Assembly: GCF_003710085.1 (NCBI RefSeq)
Contig: NZ_CP033324.1
Coordinates: forward strand, 1,993,501-2,057,500
Length of the DNA stretch: 64,000 nt
Direction: 5' to 3'
Source: Nocardioides pantholopis
Lineage (GTDB): Bacteria > Actinomycetota > Actinomycetes > Propionibacteriales > Nocardioidaceae
Positions within the stretch are counted from its first letter, which is position 1; each line of letters begins with the position of its first letter. A program made the position numbers and the translations under genes. A model generated the notes under the pieces. It did no database searches. It had not been told where the DNA came from and saw nothing but the letters and a program-made list of their open reading frames with translations. Positions 22,936 through 32,308 of the stretch are shown piece by piece.

Positions 22936-23136
22936 ATGGCCATCACGTTGAGTCTGGATGAGGCCGAGACCGCCGAGGTGCGCGAGGCCGCCCGGCGTGC
23001 CGGGAAGTCGATGCAGGCGTTCGCCCGCGAGGCCGTGCTCGCCGCAGCCCGCGACCATGAGCGCTGGCGGGCGGCGATCGTCGCGGAGATCCTGTCCGAG
23101 AATGCCGAGGCGCTTGACCGTCTCGCGCAGTCGTGA
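22936..23136 (+). CDS. CopG/RHH-type antitoxin-like protein
   Basis: A 66-residue protein whose N terminus (MAITLSLDEAETAEVREAARRAGKSMQAFAREAVLAAA) has the strand-helix-turn-helix layout of a ribbon-helix-helix antitoxin, followed by a charged tail that would bind a toxin. It is probably leaderless, with TACCAT 6 nt upstream. The next frame overlaps it by GTGA but codes for only 28 residues, so the expected toxin is missing or truncated. Confidence 0.7.
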   Translation: MAITLSLDEAETAEVREAARRAGKSMQAFAREAVLAAARDHERWRAAIVAEILSENAEALDRLAQS

Positions 23137-23219
23137 GCGAACGGCGACCGGTAGGACCCGGCGTCGTGGCGCGCCGCGACCGGCAGGAGACCTCGGTGTT
23201 GACCGACATCCGGGTCTAG
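23133..23219 (+). CDS. 28-codon ORF overlapping the antitoxin-like gene
   Basis: A GTG-initiated 28-residue ORF starting in a GTGA overlap with the antitoxin-like gene, exactly where a toxin would be expected. It is too short to be a known toxin. It may be a truncated toxin remnant or chance. Its TAG stop forms part of the TAGCCT promoter element of the next gene. Confidence 0.25.
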   Translation: MSERRPVGPGVVARRDRQETSVLTDIRV

Positions 23220-23222
23220 CCT
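23217..23222 (+). promoter_or_regulatory. -10 element TAGCCT of the Phd/YefM-like gene (leaderless)
   Basis: TAGCCT ends 7 nt before the GTG at 23230. Confidence 0.5.
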
Positions 23223-23229
23223 TGGCGGC

Positions 23230-23460
23230 GTGATCACCACCTCGCTGGCCGACTTCGAGACCCGCCTCTCGGAGTACGCCGACCGTGCGGAGAAGCAGCA
23301 CGAGCGGATCACCGTGACCCGCGACGGGCGCCCGTCGTTCGTGATTCGGGCCGTCGACGACCTGGATTCCCTGACCGAGACCTTGTTCTGGCTCTCCCAG
23401 CCCGGCTTCCTCGAGGACATGGCCGCAGTTGAGGCCTTCGGCATGCCGCCGCGCGTTTGA
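23230..23460 (+). CDS. Phd/YefM-family antitoxin-like protein
   Basis: A 76-residue protein with the Phd/YefM pattern: LADFETRLSEYADRAEKQHERITVTRDGRPSFVIRAVDDLDSLTETLFWLSQPGF. The first half binds DNA and the C-terminal helix neutralises a RelE/Doc-type toxin in known systems. GTG start with TAGCCT 7 nt upstream. No RelE-, Doc- or PIN-type toxin follows on either strand, so it is an orphan here. Confidence 0.8.
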   Translation: MITTSLADFETRLSEYADRAEKQHERITVTRDGRPSFVIRAVDDLDSLTETLFWLSQPGFLEDMAAVEAFGMPPRV

Positions 23461-23504
23461 GTGTCTTCGGAACTCGGGCCGGGCGGGGCGGTTCTTCACG
23501 ATAG

Positions 23505-23518
23505 TTGACATAATGTCA
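23505..23518 (+). promoter_or_regulatory. TTGACA with the palindrome TGACATAATGTCA
   Basis: A -35-like TTGACA (23505-23510) sits within the 13-bp palindrome TGACAT-A-ATGTCA (23506-23518) in an AT-rich island between the Phd-like gene and the broken antitoxin frame. It looks like an autoregulatory operator over a promoter for the downstream remnant. Confidence 0.5.
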
Positions 23519-23584
23519 GTTATCGGCATTACGTGAGTGGAGCTTTCCGCCGGTTCGCACATGCCATCTGGATACGGTGAGCGC

Positions 23585-23839
23585 ATGCCAACGACGCCGC
23601 CGGGTCAGGCCACCGCCTCGCCTTAGCCCGCCCGGGAGACTCGCAGGGTCACGGCCGATCTTCCGGCGGCGGACGCCGAGCTGCTCAAGGAGATCGCCGA
23701 CCTGACCGGCTACAACAAGGTGACCACGCTGGTGCGCGCGATCCGAGTCCTGGCCGACCTGGAGCGCACGGTGCGTAACGGCGGCGAGATCATCGTCGAG
23801 GATGCCGACGGCACTCGCTCGCGGCTGATGCTGACGTGA
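23585..23839 (+). pseudogene. Antitoxin-like coding frame broken by an in-frame TAG
   Basis: One reading frame begins at ATG 23585 and runs to TGA 23837, but is interrupted by TAG at 23624-23626 after 13 codons. Downstream of the stop the frame reads VTADLPAADAELLKEIADLT, then YNKVTTLVRAIRVLADLERTV, a helix-turn-helix-like pattern of small DNA-binding antitoxins with a charged tail. No good start codon lies between the TAG and this core. It is therefore most likely a pseudogene, unless the base is a sequencing error. Confidence 0.55.
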
Positions 23840-24204
23840 CCCCGGAGGACTGCGAGGGCCTGACCGGTCAGGCCGTGTGTCATCGGATCCCGGCGAGCTC
23901 TGCCGCGAGCCTGATCGCCTGGTGATCATCGGTCTGCTCGACCTGGATACACACTCGCCGAACCGTCCGGGCGTGCTTCTCCCCTGGCGGGGAACGCGAG
24001 GACCGTTCGGGTACGGCGACGACCGCCGGGGCGTTCGGCCCGTTCGTGTGTCCCGCCGAGACGCGCCAGATCTCCGTCAGCCTCCGCGAGATCGGGATCT
24101 CGTCGCGGCTCCGGTCGGCCAGCGACGACGGACCGGATCGCGCGCTGGGCGTTCTCGTGGTCGATCTGCCGTCGGGCGGCGCGCGTTGGACGCCGGCGGT
24201 CTAG
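23836..24204 (+). pseudogene. Second coding frame broken by an in-frame TGA
   Basis: A GTG overlapping the stop of the preceding frame (GTGA) opens a frame that meets TGA at 23923-23925 and then stays open for 92 codons to TAG 24202. The distal part reads like a real protein, for example ISVSLREIGISSRLRSASDD and ALGVLVVDLPSGG. The order (antitoxin-like frame, 4-nt overlap, second frame) is that of a toxin-antitoxin operon, but I do not recognise the second product. Two adjacent frames with one nonsense codon each suggest a decaying module. Confidence 0.45.
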
Positions 24205-24249
24205 GCGCCGCTCCCCTGGCGCCGTGGAGCGAGCAGTTCGCAGAGGTGG

Positions 24250-24314
24250 GCGCCGTTTGATGACAAGCGACAGCCTCGGACCCGGATTCGCTGTCGTTTG
24301 TCATCAATCGGTAG
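24250..24314. repeat. Twin-palindrome element, copy 1
   Basis: Two 24-nt imperfect palindromes (24250-24273 and 24291-24314) separated by 17 nt. Each unit has arms of the type CTGTCGTTTG and CAAACGACAG around a 4-nt centre. It lies between the end of the broken frame (24204) and the stop of the convergent DHFR-like gene (24355). Its spacer is the reverse complement of the copy 2 spacer at 14 of 17 positions. Confidence 0.8.
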
Positions 24315-24354
24315 TTCCTGGCAGCCCCCGGCGCGCCATCAAACCGGCGTCGGC

Positions 24355-24915
24355 TCAATGAGTCCGGTACCGGGCGTAGATCAGCCCGCTGTGAAAGGCA
24401 CGTTCCTCGACCAGGTCGAGCTCGAGGCGGACGCCGTCGGGGAAGAACCGCTTGCCGCCGCCGACCACGGTCGTGGTGGTGAACAGGTGGTACTCGTCGA
24501 CCAGGCCGGCCGCGATCGCCTGGGCCGCGAGATTCGGGCCGTCGACAGTGAGGTCGTGCTCGGCCTCGGCCTTGAGTTCGCGCACCGCGTCGGGGTCGAA
24601 GGTCCGCTCGATTCTGGTCTTCGCGCTGGACACCGACTTGAGCGTCGCGGAGTACACGATCTTCTCCGCGGCCTGCCAGCCGCGGGCGTACTGCAGGATG
24701 TGCGGCGGTACGTCCGGATCGGTGTGGGCGGTCTCCCAGAACACCATGGTCTCGTACATCCGTCGGCCGTAGAGATAGGTGCCGACGTCTCGGAAGTGCT
24801 CGTCGATGAATGTGTGCACCTCCTCGTCGTCGGCGGCACCGAAGCCGAGGTCGCCCTCCGCCGCCTCGGCGTAGCCGTCGAGTGAGGTGATCATCGAGTA
24901 GATGAGCTTGCCCAC
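24355..24915 (-). CDS. Dihydrofolate reductase family (RibD C-terminal-like) protein
   Basis: A 186-residue NADPH-binding reductase-fold protein (YyaP/RibD_C family). Signatures are KLIYSMITSLDGYAEAAEGD at the N terminus, YLYGRRMYETMVFWE near residue 50, DLTVDGPNLAAQAIAAGLVDEYHLF near 120 and VVGGGKRFFP near 150. It is not a housekeeping FolA. GTG start. It is bracketed by copies 1 and 2 of the twin-palindrome element. Confidence 0.85.
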   Translation of the reverse strand: MGKLIYSMITSLDGYAEAAEGDLGFGAADDEEVHTFIDEHFRDVGTYLYGRRMYETMVFWETAHTDPDVPPHILQYARGWQAAEKIVYSATLKSVSSAKTRIERTFDPDAVRELKAEAEHDLTVDGPNLAAQAIAAGLVDEYHLFTTTTVVGGGKRFFPDGVRLELDLVEERAFHSGLIYARYRTH

Positions 24916-25021
24916 GCGTCTCCCCCGGGTCCGAACCGTTCTCCCAGCAGTGCTGGTGGCGCTGACCTCCTCCGGTCGCCGAACTCATCGGTCGACGGCC
25001 GCTCGCGGCCGCCGTCGACAG

Positions 25022-25086
25022 CTGCCGATTGGTGACAAACGGCAGCGAATCAGGCTCCGGGGCTGTCGTTTGTCATCAAACGGCGA
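25022..25086. repeat. Twin-palindrome element, copy 2
   Basis: Units 25022-25045 and 25063-25086 with a 17-nt spacer. It lies between two genes on the minus strand: 23 nt after the TetR stop and about 105 nt before the DHFR-like start. Confidence 0.8.
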
Positions 25087-25109
25087 CCCCAGGCCGTGCC
25101 TCCCCCGAC

Positions 25110-25646
25110 TCACCCCGGCAGCGACAGAGCAGCGGACAACCGCACGAGCCCGAACTCGAAGGCGTCCTCGAGGTCGCCACCCAGGCGGAAGGCGCCGGCG
25201 AGCTCCATGGTGACGAAGCCGGTGGCCCACGCGGTGATCAGACGCGCCGCCTCGAGCGCCTCCTCGTCGCCGACGAGTTCCGAGGCGACGCGCAGGATCG
25301 GGGCGCTCACCCGGGCGCGGGCGTCCGCGTCGGTCTGGGCATCCCCGGACAGGATCAGGCGGAAGCCCTCCGGCCGCTCGTGCCCGAACTCGCGGTAGGT
25401 GCGCGCCAGAGCGGCCAGCGTGCCGTCGGCGTCCTCGAGGCGCTGCGCCAGCTCGTCGACGGTGGCTGCCGCGACGAGGCCGACCAGCGCGTCGCGGTCC
25501 CGGACCCGCTTGTACAGCGAGGGCGGCCGCACCCCCACCTGCGCGGCGACTGCCTGCATCGTGAGGCGAGACGGTCCACCGGCCTCCAGGAGCTCACGTC
25601 CGGCGGTCACGATCGCGGCGAGCGACGTGCGGTCCGGTGTCGGCAT
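25110..25646 (-). CDS. TetR/AcrR-family transcriptional regulator
   Basis: A 178-residue repressor. The N-terminal HTH is IVTAGRELLEAGGPSRLTMQAVAAQVGVRPPSLYKRVRDRDALV, followed by a TetR_C-type (WHG-like) ligand domain with FRLILSGD. ATG start. It is divergent from a metallo-beta-lactamase-fold gene and probably represses it and itself through the TAGCCAT sites in the 94-bp gap. Confidence 0.9.
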   Translation of the reverse strand: MPTPDRTSLAAIVTAGRELLEAGGPSRLTMQAVAAQVGVRPPSLYKRVRDRDALVGLVAAATVDELAQRLEDADGTLAALARTYREFGHERPEGFRLILSGDAQTDADARARVSAPILRVASELVGDEEALEAARLITAWATGFVTMELAGAFRLGGDLEDAFEFGLVRLSAALSLPG

Positions 25647-25672
25647 CAGGCGGCACCCCTTCCGATTGGCTA

Positions 25673-25708
25673 TTGACAGTAGCCATCATGGCTAATTACG
25701 TTAGCCAT
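25673..25708 (+). promoter_or_regulatory. Divergent promoter with three TAGCCAT half-sites
   Basis: TTGACA (25673-25678), 18 bp, then TACGTT (25697-25702) can drive the metallo-beta-lactamase gene. Between and over them lies a perfect palindrome TAGCCAT-C-ATGGCTA (25680-25694) and a third half-site TAGCCAT (25702-25708). This is the most likely operator of the adjacent TetR protein. Confidence 0.65.
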
Positions 25709-25740
25709 GTCTACCCCACCACTATCCCCGGAGCACCGCC

Positions 25741-26454
25741 ATGAAGCTCGGCCCACACCTGCACCGCATCGGCAACGACATCGTGGCGGCCTACCTGGTC
25801 GACACCGACGAGGGCGTGAGCGTCATCGACGCCGGGCTCGCCGGGCACTGGCGCGACCTGCTCGACGAGCTCGGCGTCATGGGCCGCTCGCTGGACGACG
25901 TACGCGGGGTCGTGCTGACTCACGGCGACACCGACCACATCGGGTTCGCCGAGCGGTTGCGCCGAGACCACGGTGTGCCCGTCTTCGTCCATGCAGCCGA
26001 CGCCGATCGCGCCCGCGGTGGCGAGAAGCCGAAGACGCCGATGGGGCCCAAGCGCGTCGGCCCGATGGTCACGTTCGCCGCCTACGCGCTGCGCAAGCGC
26101 GGCTGGCGCACGGAGTACCTGACCGAGGTCACCGCGGTTGCGGACGGCGAGGTGCTGGCGCTGCCGGGCTCGCCCCGGGTCATCGCGATGCCGGGGCACT
26201 CCCCCGGCAGCATCGCCGTGCACGTCCCGGTCGCGGACGCCGTCTTCGTCGGCGACGCCCTCACCACCCGCCACGTCCTGACCGGCCGCACCGGCGTCCA
26301 GCCCGCGCCGTTCACCGACGACCCGTCGCAGGCACTGGAATCCCTCGCCCGGCTCGCCGGCGTCGATGCCAGCTGGGTGCTCCCCGGGCACGGCGCCCCG
26401 TGGCGCGGCGACCTGACCGCCGTACCAGCGAAGGTGCGCCAGGCTGCCGATTGA
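25741..26454 (+). CDS. Metallo-beta-lactamase-fold hydrolase
   Basis: A 237-residue MBL-fold protein. The metal motif is LTHGDTDHIGF, i.e. HxDxDH, with Asp in place of the second His of the classical HxHxDH; MPGHSPGSIAVH, FVGDALT and LPGHGAPW supply the remaining ligands. GGAG precedes the ATG. The stop codon lies inside the first palindrome of repeat copy 3. Regulation by the divergent TetR protein is likely; the substrate is unknown. Confidence 0.88.
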   Translation: MKLGPHLHRIGNDIVAAYLVDTDEGVSVIDAGLAGHWRDLLDELGVMGRSLDDVRGVVLTHGDTDHIGFAERLRRDHGVPVFVHAADADRARGGEKPKTPMGPKRVGPMVTFAAYALRKRGWRTEYLTEVTAVADGEVLALPGSPRVIAMPGHSPGSIAVHVPVADAVFVGDALTTRHVLTGRTGVQPAPFTDDPSQALESLARLAGVDASWVLPGHGAPWRGDLTAVPAKVRQAAD

Positions 26455-26508
26455 TGCCAAAGGGCAGGAAATCGGGCGGTTGACCTGTCGTTTGTCATCA
26501 AACGGCAG
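26444..26508. repeat. Twin-palindrome element, copy 3, containing both flanking stop codons
   Basis: Units 26444-26467 and 26485-26508 with a 17-nt spacer, between convergent genes. The TGA of the metallo-beta-lactamase gene (26452-26454) is inside the first unit and the TGA of the ComB-like gene (26500-26498) is inside the second. Confidence 0.85.
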
Positions 26509-27283
26509 CCCCCGGCGCACCCCCAGGACCGAACGCCCCGTCCACCAGGACCGGCACGGTGCCGGAGGACTCGAGCGCGGCGGCGACGTCGACATCGGCG
26601 CCGAACCCCTTGTCCGCCAGCTCCAGCCCGCCGACGCAGTTGGCCAGGACATCGCGGAGTCGCCCGCGGGCCGCCTCGAACAGGTCGGCGGCGAGCCGGG
26701 CCTCGGGGCTCATCCGGTGTCCGTGCCCGAGGGCGACGAGCCCGGACAGGACCGCGCCGGCCCCCAGCTGGTCCTCGACGGCCGGCCGCAGCGAGTCGTC
26801 GGCGCTCCAGCGCTCGCCCGCGGCGATCACGGCCACCGAGCGGCCGGCCTCGAGCTGCGGAGCCAGCCAGGCCGCGACGGCGCGGGCGTTGCGGAGGCAC
26901 CCGACCGCGACGCGAGCGCCGACCTCGTCCAGGGCTGCGGCGATGGTGGAGCCGTTCGGCGAGGGCAGCACCAGACGATCCACCGGCGGGCACTCGAGGA
27001 GACCGGCCGGCGAGAGCGACGGGGCGCGGACCTGACCGTCGCGGACCGCCTCCAGGCGTCCCACCGCGAGCACCGCGCCGCGTTCCTCGGCGTACGCCTG
27101 CGCCTGCGGGCCGCGCCACGGATAGGGGTAGATCCGCATCCCGCGCTCGACCGCGACGCAGACCGAGGTCGAGAAGCTCAGCACGTCGACGACCACGGCG
27201 AGGTCGGAGCGGGTGGCTCGCGCGCCGGTCGGTCCCCAGTCCATGCGTACGGCGAAGTCGCCCTGCCCGAAGAGATCAGCCAC
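26498..27283 (-). CDS. 2-phosphosulfolactate phosphatase (ComB)-like protein
   Basis: A 261-residue member of the ComB family, which dephosphorylates 2-phosphosulfolactate in coenzyme M synthesis in archaea. VVVDVLSFSTSVCVAVERG, LPSPNGSTIAAAL and VGCLRNARAVAAWL are family signatures. In actinobacteria no coenzyme M pathway is expected, so the substrate is probably different. GTG start with TAGTTT 6 nt upstream. Confidence 0.8.
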   Translation of the reverse strand: MADLFGQGDFAVRMDWGPTGARATRSDLAVVVDVLSFSTSVCVAVERGMRIYPYPWRGPQAQAYAEERGAVLAVGRLEAVRDGQVRAPSLSPAGLLECPPVDRLVLPSPNGSTIAAALDEVGARVAVGCLRNARAVAAWLAPQLEAGRSVAVIAAGERWSADDSLRPAVEDQLGAGAVLSGLVALGHGHRMSPEARLAADLFEAARGRLRDVLANCVGGLELADKGFGADVDVAAALESSGTVPVLVDGAFGPGGAPGAAV

Positions 27284-27289
27284 GCGCCG

Positions 27290-27295
27290 AAACTA
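27290..27295 (-). promoter_or_regulatory. -10 element TAGTTT of the ComB-like gene (leaderless)
   Basis: TAGTTT on the minus strand, 6 nt before the GTG at 27283. Confidence 0.5.
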
Positions 27296-27330
27296 CCGGC
27301 GAAGCGCCACCATCCTGCGAGACTCCGCCC

Positions 27331-27975
27331 GTGACCGAGCAGCCCGGGTACGACGTGCTCGCCGAGGCGTACGCCGCCAGGTTCCCCGACCCGTACCTGA
27401 GGCCGCTGGAGCGGCACGCGGTCCGGGCCTTCGCCGCCGCCGTCCGGGAGACCGGGCTGCCGGGCCCGGTCGTCGACATCGGCTGCGGGACCGGCGGGGT
27501 CGCAGCCGATCTCGCGGAGCAGGGCCTGGCGGTGGTCGCGGTCGAGCCCTCGGCGCGGATGCTCGAGATCGCGACCGCGACCCACGCGGCGACACCGGTG
27601 CGCTGGGTCCGCGATGACGCGCGGCTCGGTGCCTCCGGTCTGGAGGGGGTCGCCGCGATCATCGCCCGTTTCAGCCTGATCCACGTCCCGCCCGCGCAGG
27701 TCCCGGCCGTGCTCGAGCGCTGGGCCGACCTGCTCCCGGACGGCGGTCTCGTCCTGGTGGCCTTCCAGTGCCTCGACGACAGCCCGAGCGCCGCGGTCCC
27801 GGAGCCGTGGGTGGAGTGGTCGCACCAGGTCGCGCGCGCCTGGCGCTGGCATCCGACTGCCCTCGCAGCGGCGTTCGCGGCGGCCGGCTTCCGCGAGGAG
27901 TGGCGCGCCGTGAGCCGCCCGGACGAGGACCACCGCTTCCCCGAGGCCCACCTGCAGCTGCGCCGGGAGTGCTGA
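27331..27975 (+). CDS. Class I SAM-dependent methyltransferase
   Basis: A 214-residue Rossmann methyltransferase. Motif I is VVDIGCGTGGVAADL near residue 51, followed by VVAVEPSARML and a segment with ARFSLIHVPPAQVPAVLERWADLLPDGGLVLV. The methyl acceptor is unknown. GTG start. It converges on the UvrA-like gene with 4 nt between stop codons. Confidence 0.88.
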   Translation: MTEQPGYDVLAEAYAARFPDPYLRPLERHAVRAFAAAVRETGLPGPVVDIGCGTGGVAADLAEQGLAVVAVEPSARMLEIATATHAATPVRWVRDDARLGASGLEGVAAIIARFSLIHVPPAQVPAVLERWADLLPDGGLVLVAFQCLDDSPSAAVPEPWVEWSHQVARAWRWHPTALAAAFAAAGFREEWRAVSRPDEDHRFPEAHLQLRREC

Positions 27976-27979
27976 TCGC

Positions 27980-30330
<2,351 letters not shown>

Positions 30331-30334
<4 letters not shown>

Positions 30335-30360
30335 GCGGCGGCGCCGTCCTTCGTCGTCAT
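30331..30360 (-). CDS. Nine-codon mini-ORF upstream of the UvrA-like gene
   Basis: A short ORF (MTTKDGAAA) with its own AGGAG 8 nt before the ATG. Its TGA overlaps the GTG of the UvrA-like gene (GTGA). The big gene has no good ribosome site of its own, so its translation may depend on this leader. Leader peptides of this kind control some antibiotic-resistance genes; that role here is inference. Confidence 0.4.
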
Positions 30361-30392
30361 CTGCTCGGTCTCCTGGGCGGTGCGTGGTGGGG

Positions 30393-30803
30393 CTAGGTGA
30401 CCTCGAAGATACGGATCATCGAGCCGGCGGGGTCCCGGACGGCGCAGTCGCGCACGCCCCAGGGCTGGTCGGTCGGCTCCTGGACCACCTCGGTGTCCCC
30501 CGCCTGCAGCCGGTCGAAGGTCCCGGCGAGGTCGGGGGTGGCGAGGTTGATGCCGGCGTAGGTGCCCTTGGCCATCATCGCCGAGATCGTCTCGCGCTCC
30601 TCCGGGCTGATGCCCGGGTCGGCGAACGGTGGCTGCAGCACGATCGAGACGTCCGGCTGGCCGGCGGGACCCAGGGTGAGCCAGTGCTGGCCGCCGTACT
30701 CGACGTCGTTGCGGACCTCGAAGCCGAGCAGGTCGCGGTAGAAGGCGAGCGAGGCCTCCGCGTCGTGGTGCGGGAGGAATGCCTGGTGGATGGTGAGTTT
30801 CAT
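30393..30803 (-). CDS. VOC-family protein
   Basis: A 136-residue vicinal-oxygen-chelate protein starting MKLTIHQAFLPHHDAEASLAFYRDLLGFEVRNDVEYGGQHWLTLG and ending with AVRDPAGSMIRIFEV, the two beta-alpha-beta repeats of the glyoxalase/bleomycin-resistance fold. TAGCGT lies 8 nt before the ATG. It ends 32 nt before the mini-ORF that leads into the UvrA-like gene, so the three probably form one transcript. Confidence 0.85.
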   Translation of the reverse strand: MKLTIHQAFLPHHDAEASLAFYRDLLGFEVRNDVEYGGQHWLTLGPAGQPDVSIVLQPPFADPGISPEERETISAMMAKGTYAGINLATPDLAGTFDRLQAGDTEVVQEPTDQPWGVRDCAVRDPAGSMIRIFEVT

Positions 30804-30811
30804 GGGCGTCC

Positions 30812-30817
30812 ACGCTA
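30812..30817 (-). promoter_or_regulatory. -10 element TAGCGT of the VOC/UvrA-like operon (leaderless)
   Basis: TAGCGT on the minus strand, 8 nt before the ATG at 30803. Confidence 0.5.
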
Positions 30818-30915
30818 GGCCGGTTCCGCCCGGTCTGCTTCTCGATTCCTGACCGGTCTGGGGCACCCCCCGAATCCATGCGAACGGCGCCCCCCGACCC
30901 GGCCGCGCGGACCGA

Positions 30916-30921
30916 TAGCCT
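30916..30921 (+). promoter_or_regulatory. -10 element TAGCCT of an alpha/beta-hydrolase gene (leaderless)
   Basis: TAGCCT ends 6 nt before the GTG at 30928. Confidence 0.5.
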
Positions 30922-30927
30922 GCCGCC

Positions 30928-31797
30928 GTGCACCGCCCCGAGCCGCCTCCGGTCGTACGCCGCGCCTACACCGACCTCCCCCACGGCCAGGTGCACCTAC
31001 GCCGGGTCCAACCGGCCGGCCCGACCGGCCCGACCGACCCGACCGACTCGGCGCCGCCGCTGGTCTGCCTGCACATGAGCCCCGCGTCCGGCCTGGTCTA
31101 CGAGACCGTGATGGCCCAGATCGGACGCACCCGAACGGTCCTCGCGCCCGACACGCCCGGCTTCGGCGCCTCGGACCCGCTGCCGGCCTACCCCGGGATC
31201 GGGGACTACGCCGACGTCGTGATCGCGCTGGTGGAGGCGCTGCAGCTCCCGGGCCCGGTCGACCTGATGGGCTACCACACCGGCTCGCTGACCGCGGTCG
31301 AGGTGGCCCGGCGCCGCCCCGACCTGGTGCGCCGCATCGTCGCGGTGTCGATGCCGGTCTTCTCCGAGGCCGAGCTGGTCCGCTTCCGGGCCCTCTACAG
31401 CACGGACCCGATCTTCACAGTGGACGGTGAGCGGCTGCTGGAGAAGTGGCGCTGGTTCGTGGAGTTCTTCCGGGTCGGCCGGGTCAACACCGTCGAGCAC
31501 GCCGCCCGGATCTTCCTCGCCCGGCTCTCCGGCGGCGAGCGGCACTGGTGGGGCCACCACGCGGCGTTCGGGTACGACGTCGTCCCGGTGCTCCAGGAGC
31601 TGCGCACCCCGCTGCTGGTGCTGAACCCCGACGACGACCTGACCGAGCACACCCGGCTCGCCGTGCCGCACCTGGCCTCCGGCGAGGTGCTCGAGGTCCC
31701 GCGCTGGACGCACGGGTTCCTGGACACCGCCGCCGCGGATGCGGCGGCGCTCGTCACGGCGTACCTCGACTCCGGACGGGTTCCCGCGGCGCCCTGA
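30928..31797 (+). CDS. Alpha/beta-hydrolase-fold protein with an atypical nucleophile elbow
   Basis: A 289-residue alpha/beta-hydrolase. The oxyanion region LVCLHMSPASG, DTPGFGASD and the C-terminal WTHGF histidine are in place. The nucleophile elbow reads LMGYHTGSLTA, so the position of the usual serine (GxSxG) is a histidine. Either the neighbouring Thr or Ser takes over or the protein is not a hydrolase. A GPTGPTDPTD stretch near residue 32 comes from a short tandem repeat. GTG start, leaderless by TAGCCT. Confidence 0.8.
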   Translation: MHRPEPPPVVRRAYTDLPHGQVHLRRVQPAGPTGPTDPTDSAPPLVCLHMSPASGLVYETVMAQIGRTRTVLAPDTPGFGASDPLPAYPGIGDYADVVIALVEALQLPGPVDLMGYHTGSLTAVEVARRRPDLVRRIVAVSMPVFSEAELVRFRALYSTDPIFTVDGERLLEKWRWFVEFFRVGRVNTVEHAARIFLARLSGGERHWWGHHAAFGYDVVPVLQELRTPLLVLNPDDDLTEHTRLAVPHLASGEVLEVPRWTHGFLDTAAADAAALVTAYLDSGRVPAAP

Positions 31798-31814
31798 GCC
31801 CGCCGCCCGGTCGC

Positions 31815-32240
31815 TCAGAGCGCCGGGAGCACCCGCTGGGCGAGCAGCGGCGCGAGGTCGTCGGGCAGCGGCGTCGCGGACGGGTCCAGCCACCGCAGCT
31901 CGTCGATCTCCGCCGCGACGACCGGGTCCGCGACCGACGGGTGCTCGAAGACGACTGCCTCCACCTCGTGACCGGCCTCGTTCGCCGCCGCCGCCCGGAA
32001 CCGGCCGAGGCGGCGCAGCTGGACCGGGTCCAGGTGGACCCCGACCTCCTCCGAGCACTCCCGGACCGCCGTCTGTTCCGGGCTCTCCCCCGGCTCGTGC
32101 TTGCCGCCGGGCAGCATGAACCGGGCGGTCCCCCGCTTGCGCACCGTGAGCACCCGGCCGCGCGCGTCGCGCAGGACGACGGCGCTGACCCGGATCAGCG
32201 GCGGCTCGGCGGTCGGCGGCGAGGACGGCGCGGTGGTCAT
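31815..32240 (-). CDS. NUDIX hydrolase
   Basis: A 141-residue NUDIX protein with an intact box GGKHEPGESPEQTAVRECSEEVGV (G-x5-E-x7-REx2EExG) near residue 43, which binds the metal for nucleoside-diphosphate-X cleavage. Substrate unknown. ATG start with TAGGCT 8 nt upstream. Confidence 0.9.
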   Translation of the reverse strand: MTTAPSSPPTAEPPLIRVSAVVLRDARGRVLTVRKRGTARFMLPGGKHEPGESPEQTAVRECSEEVGVHLDPVQLRRLGRFRAAAANEAGHEVEAVVFEHPSVADPVVAAEIDELRWLDPSATPLPDDLAPLLAQRVLPAL

Positions 32241-32248
32241 GGCCGGCG

Positions 32249-32254
32249 AGCCTA
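32249..32254 (-). promoter_or_regulatory. -10 element TAGGCT of the NUDIX gene (leaderless)
   Basis: TAGGCT on the minus strand, 8 nt before the ATG at 32240. Confidence 0.5.
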
Positions 32255-32308
32255 GACCGCCCGGCCCTCGGGAGTCGCAACGAGGCCGCGCTCCACCCGG
32301 TGGCGCTC

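Noticed and set aside
23877..24260. A 127-codon ATG frame in the decaying region that ends inside repeat copy 1
   Set aside because: Its product is Arg/Gly/Pro-rich without structure and competes with the more protein-like frame 23836-24204.
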